A stretch of 34,725 bases of DNA from contig CANBSW010000032.1 of NCBI GenBank assembly GCA_947372235.1, forward strand, positions 1 through 34,725. Reading direction: 5' to 3'. Below, in pieces: positions 32,782-34,725 of the stretch. The stretch's first letter is position 1. Each line of letters begins with the position of its first letter. A program made the position numbers and the translations under genes. The notes under the pieces were generated by a model. It saw only the letters and a list, made by a program, of their open reading frames with translations, had not been told where the DNA came from and did no database searches. This DNA comes from Chitinophagaceae bacterium. GTDB taxonomy: Bacteria; Bacteroidota; Bacteroidia; Chitinophagales; Chitinophagaceae.

Positions 32782-33180
32782 ATGGAAGTCAAAATTGATA
32801 CCAAGGAGAAATTTACTGTAGTAACGCCGGTTATGCCCGATCTCTCTGCCAATATAGCAGCAGAAATTGCCGAAAACTGCAATTCTATTCTCCAAAAAGA
32901 GCCAAAAAATGTGATCCTGAATCTGGAAAATGTTACTGTTGTGGATGATAGTACTGCAGAAATATTAACTGAGCTTCAACAGAAATTTTATGAAAACAAT
33001 GCTTCTTTCGTGATCTGTTCTTTAACCCCAGATGTTGAAGAAAGCCTGGATAAACTCGAACTGCTTGAATTACTGAATATTACGCCTACCGAAAGTGAAG
33101 CATGGGATATTGTGCAGATGGAAGAGATTGAACGCGAACTGCTGGATAGCGATGATATGGAATTTGATACCAACCCATAA
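32782..33180 (+). CDS. STAS-domain protein (anti-sigma factor antagonist-like)
   Basis: The 132-residue protein has a single STAS domain (about 5-105): [39 protein letters not shown], then [20 protein letters not shown]. In SpoIIAA-type antagonists a serine in a D-S-x motif is phosphorylated by an anti-sigma kinase; here the DDSTAEIL segment (about 54-61) holds a candidate serine. The C-terminal tail is very acidic ([16 protein letters not shown]). Bacteroidota usually lack SigB-type switching, so the partner is unclear. The J-protein gene follows after 13 bp, so the two are likely cotranscribed. Confidence 0.82.
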   Translation: MEVKIDTKEKFTVVTPVMPDLSANIAAEIAENCNSILQKEPKNVILNLENVTVVDDSTAEILTELQQKFYENNASFVICSLTPDVEESLDKLELLELLNITPTESEAWDIVQMEEIERELLDSDDMEFDTNP

Positions 33181-33193
33181 CAAGTACAATTGC

Positions 33194-33841
33194 ATGATCG
33201 CTTATAAAGATTATTATGGGATTTTGAATGTTCCTGCCTCCGCCTCAACGGAAGATATAAAAAAGGCTTTCCGTAAATTGGCATTGCAATACCATCCGGA
33301 TAAAAATAACAATGCTTCTGCTGCTACAACAAAATTTAATGAAATCAGAGAAGCTTACCAGGTTTTATCAGACAGAAAAAAAAGAAGCGCCTATAATTAT
33401 GAACGATACGCTCAAAACCCCAAGCAGGCATTTCGGCAAACAGCATTTACGGTGGATGACATTATGCCTTTGTGTATCAAACTAAAAAACAATATTGCTT
33501 TGCAGGATCCTTATCGTATAGATCACGAACAATTGTATTTTGAAATAGCCGATATTCTATCAGAACACAATCTTGGGATTATCAAAGAAGGAGCCGATGC
33601 TGATAAACAAAAGATCATTCAATTAATACTTTCATCAACAACACCATTGCCATTTATACAACTTGTAGAAATTGCAGGGAAACTAAAAACAATTGTGCCG
33701 GATAACAATACATCAGTAAAAGAATTGAACTCCTTTCTTAATCAATCTAAACAACTTGATATCTGGAACAGGTATAAAAAAATTGCAGCATTCATAACGG
33801 CAATACTCCTGTGTATTTTTATTTATTTTGCTTCGAAATAA
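33194..33841 (+). CDS. Tail-anchored J-domain protein (DnaJ-like)
   Basis: From the ATG at 33194 the product has 215 residues; upstream in-frame codons overlap the STAS gene and are not used. The J-domain (about 4-68) is complete: [20 protein letters not shown], then LQYHPDKNN with the H-P-D motif at 34-36 that activates Hsp70, and [13 protein letters not shown]. There is no Gly/Phe, zinc-finger or peptide-binding domain, so it is a class C J-protein. Residues about 70-195 are helical and unrecognised, and the end is one membrane helix ([19 protein letters not shown]), so the J-domain faces the cytoplasm and brings DnaK to the membrane. It probably shares an operon with the STAS gene. Confidence 0.88.
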   Translation: MIAYKDYYGILNVPASASTEDIKKAFRKLALQYHPDKNNNASAATTKFNEIREAYQVLSDRKKRSAYNYERYAQNPKQAFRQTAFTVDDIMPLCIKLKNNIALQDPYRIDHEQLYFEIADILSEHNLGIIKEGADADKQKIIQLILSSTTPLPFIQLVEIAGKLKTIVPDNNTSVKELNSFLNQSKQLDIWNRYKKIAAFITAILLCIFIYFASK

Positions 33842-33855
33842 TCTTATGGAGGTTC

Positions 33856-33965
33856 AATATTTTTTGAAACTCATAGGAAAACAGGTTAGGAAAAAGTTCA
33901 CATTGTATTGATACTATATGCTCTTTGCTTTAACCTATGTTCCTATGTGTTTCCAAAAAGTCTCG
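33856..33965 (-). repeat. ~105-bp palindromic dispersed element, copy B
   Basis: The reverse complement reads AAACACATAGGAACATAGG..., then ATGTGAACTTTTTCCTAACC and ...CCTATGAGTTT, aligning over its length with copy A at 17255-17363. It lies between the J-protein gene and the convergent plug-domain gene and is in the opposite orientation to copy A. Confidence 0.8.
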
Positions 33966-33981
33966 AATAAACCTCAGCTCT

Positions 33982-34725
33982 TTATTCAATAATCTTCTCC
34001 AACCTCGCCAACTTACCTGATGCATTCACCCCTTCAATTACCACCCGAAATTTTTGGGTGACATCATTATTATAAAAATCAATTTTGGCTGTCTTATTCT
34101 TCTTATCTGTTAACAGATATGGGTTCCAATATAAGGTTGCCCGCATATCAGGCACTTTCGGTTGTGCTACTGAATAATCGGGATTATAAAATTCCTTATA
34201 ATTTGTATAGCCGGTTACCAATGCATTGCCCAATCCTTTCATCAAACTGGTGTTTACATCGCTCGGTTTTTTTGTATAGATTACGATTGCGCCTGAAGGC
34301 CCTGATCCTGTAGAACCCATGAATGGCGGCCTGAATACCTTGATGTACGCAACATCCGTCATCTGAATACCCATTACGGCTCCTGCATCAGAAGGCATTT
34401 CATTCAGAAAAATATCAGGTGTACCATCACGCCAAGTTAAGCCGGGTACATTATTGCTATTTGCATCTTCTGCACCATTTGCGCCAAGTATAGGAATCGA
34501 CATACTCATTCCGGGTACCATATCCTGCAGGTAATGAAAGATATCCAGTGAACCCTGTGCACGATCATCATTCAAAACATCAAAAGCATATCCATTTTTA
34601 CTGCTGAACAATCCGGATGTATATTTTTCATCCAGTATTTCTGTGGATGATTTTATCTTACTGGTTACCACTACTTCTTTCAGCACAACTGCCGAATCAT
34701 AATATTTGATTGCTTTTTCTGCTCC
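33982..34725 (-). CDS. TonB-receptor plug-domain protein without barrel (5' part outside window)
   Basis: The frame is open from the right edge to a stop at 33982, giving the last 247 residues. It enters at a TonB-box-like VVLKEVVVTSKIK, then a plug domain: LDIFHYLQDMVPGMS, DGTPDIFLNEMPSDAGAV, VAYIKVFRPPFMGSTGSG, GAIVIYTKK. Instead of a beta-barrel it ends after about 90 more residues in DMRATLYWNPYLLTDK, then AKIDFYNNDVTQKFRVVIEG, a beta-sandwich ending seen in Bacteroidota proteins with carboxypeptidase-regulatory or macroglobulin-like N-terminal repeats. It is therefore plug-only and cannot be a channel by itself. The stop is well placed and nothing suggests truncation. Confidence 0.8.
   Translation of the reverse strand, partial: GAEKAIKYYDSAVVLKEVVVTSKIKSSTEILDEKYTSGLFSSKNGYAFDVLNDDRAQGSLDIFHYLQDMVPGMSMSIPILGANGAEDANSNNVPGLTWRDGTPDIFLNEMPSDAGAVMGIQMTDVAYIKVFRPPFMGSTGSGPSGAIVIYTKKPSDVNTSLMKGLGNALVTGYTNYKEFYNPDYSVAQPKVPDMRATLYWNPYLLTDKKNKTAKIDFYNNDVTQKFRVVIEGVNASGKLARLEKIIE

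Noticed and set aside
33095..33193. N-terminal extension of the J-protein
   Set aside because: It overlaps the STAS gene in another frame, while the ATG at 33194 starts the J-domain at the expected place.

Overview
The window looks like chromosomal DNA of a Bacteroidota bacterium, most probably a Chitinophagaceae-like member (Sphingobacteriia/Chitinophagia side). This rests on overall character and not on a database search. The base composition is AT-rich and Shine-Dalgarno-like sites are weak. SusC-type signatures (EVVVVGY...KKDLTG) occur. Lipoproteins have short lipoboxes, and the gene set is typical of the group: a PafA-type phosphatase, DUF2911, eukaryotic-type NADP-isocitrate dehydrogenase, ClpC with a UVR segment, a short alpha-glucan phosphorylase-like protein, and an MntR/MntH-Usp pair. 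I see no rRNA, tRNA, CRISPR array, transposase or phage gene. Genes fill most of the window and all look chromosomal.

Layout. (1) 1-2822: the 5' two-thirds or more of a repetitive surface lipoprotein (six Ig-like repeats, then an ice-binding/DUF3494-like domain cut by the window edge), preceded by a small AraC-family regulator. Two direct repeats 21 bp apart lie between them and look like an AraC-type operator. (2) 3138-6444: surface-glycan genes: an ATP-grasp enzyme, a Core-2/I-branching (GT14) glycosyltransferase and a flippase. (3) 6712-12153: housekeeping genes: PhzF-like enzyme, RNase HI, DUF6580 membrane protein, mannose-6-phosphate isomerase, YraN, YkgJ-type cysteine-cluster protein, XerD. 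(4) 12202-16219: a divergent module: a vWA protein against an ECF sigma factor and its translationally coupled membrane anti-sigma factor. The vWA protein and the anti-sigma factor both carry the SusC-type TonB-box-like motif without any beta-barrel, and the anti-sigma factor ends in a TonB C-terminal-like domain. (5) 16355-23700: DUF2911 protein, an alpha-oxoamine synthase, PafA-like phosphatase, a Cys/His-rich mini-protein, two small membrane proteins (one broken by an amber codon), isocitrate dehydrogenase, and a GDSL lipoprotein. (6) 23813-26360: mntR-mntH(Usp) operon with a palindromic operator. (7) 26468-34725: lipoprotein, phosphorylase-like enzyme lacking the PLP lysine, UbiX, ClpC, STAS protein, tail-anchored J-protein, and a plug-only TonB-receptor-like protein cut by the right edge.

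The most unusual features are the sigma/anti-sigma/vWA module and the intergenic DNA. Almost every longer gap holds a different short-period (7- or 8-nt) degenerate array, often folded into a long near-perfect palindrome. Two gaps share a hairpin family whose outer stem co-varies and which sits on stop codons. Two others share a ~105-bp palindromic dispersed element in opposite orientations.
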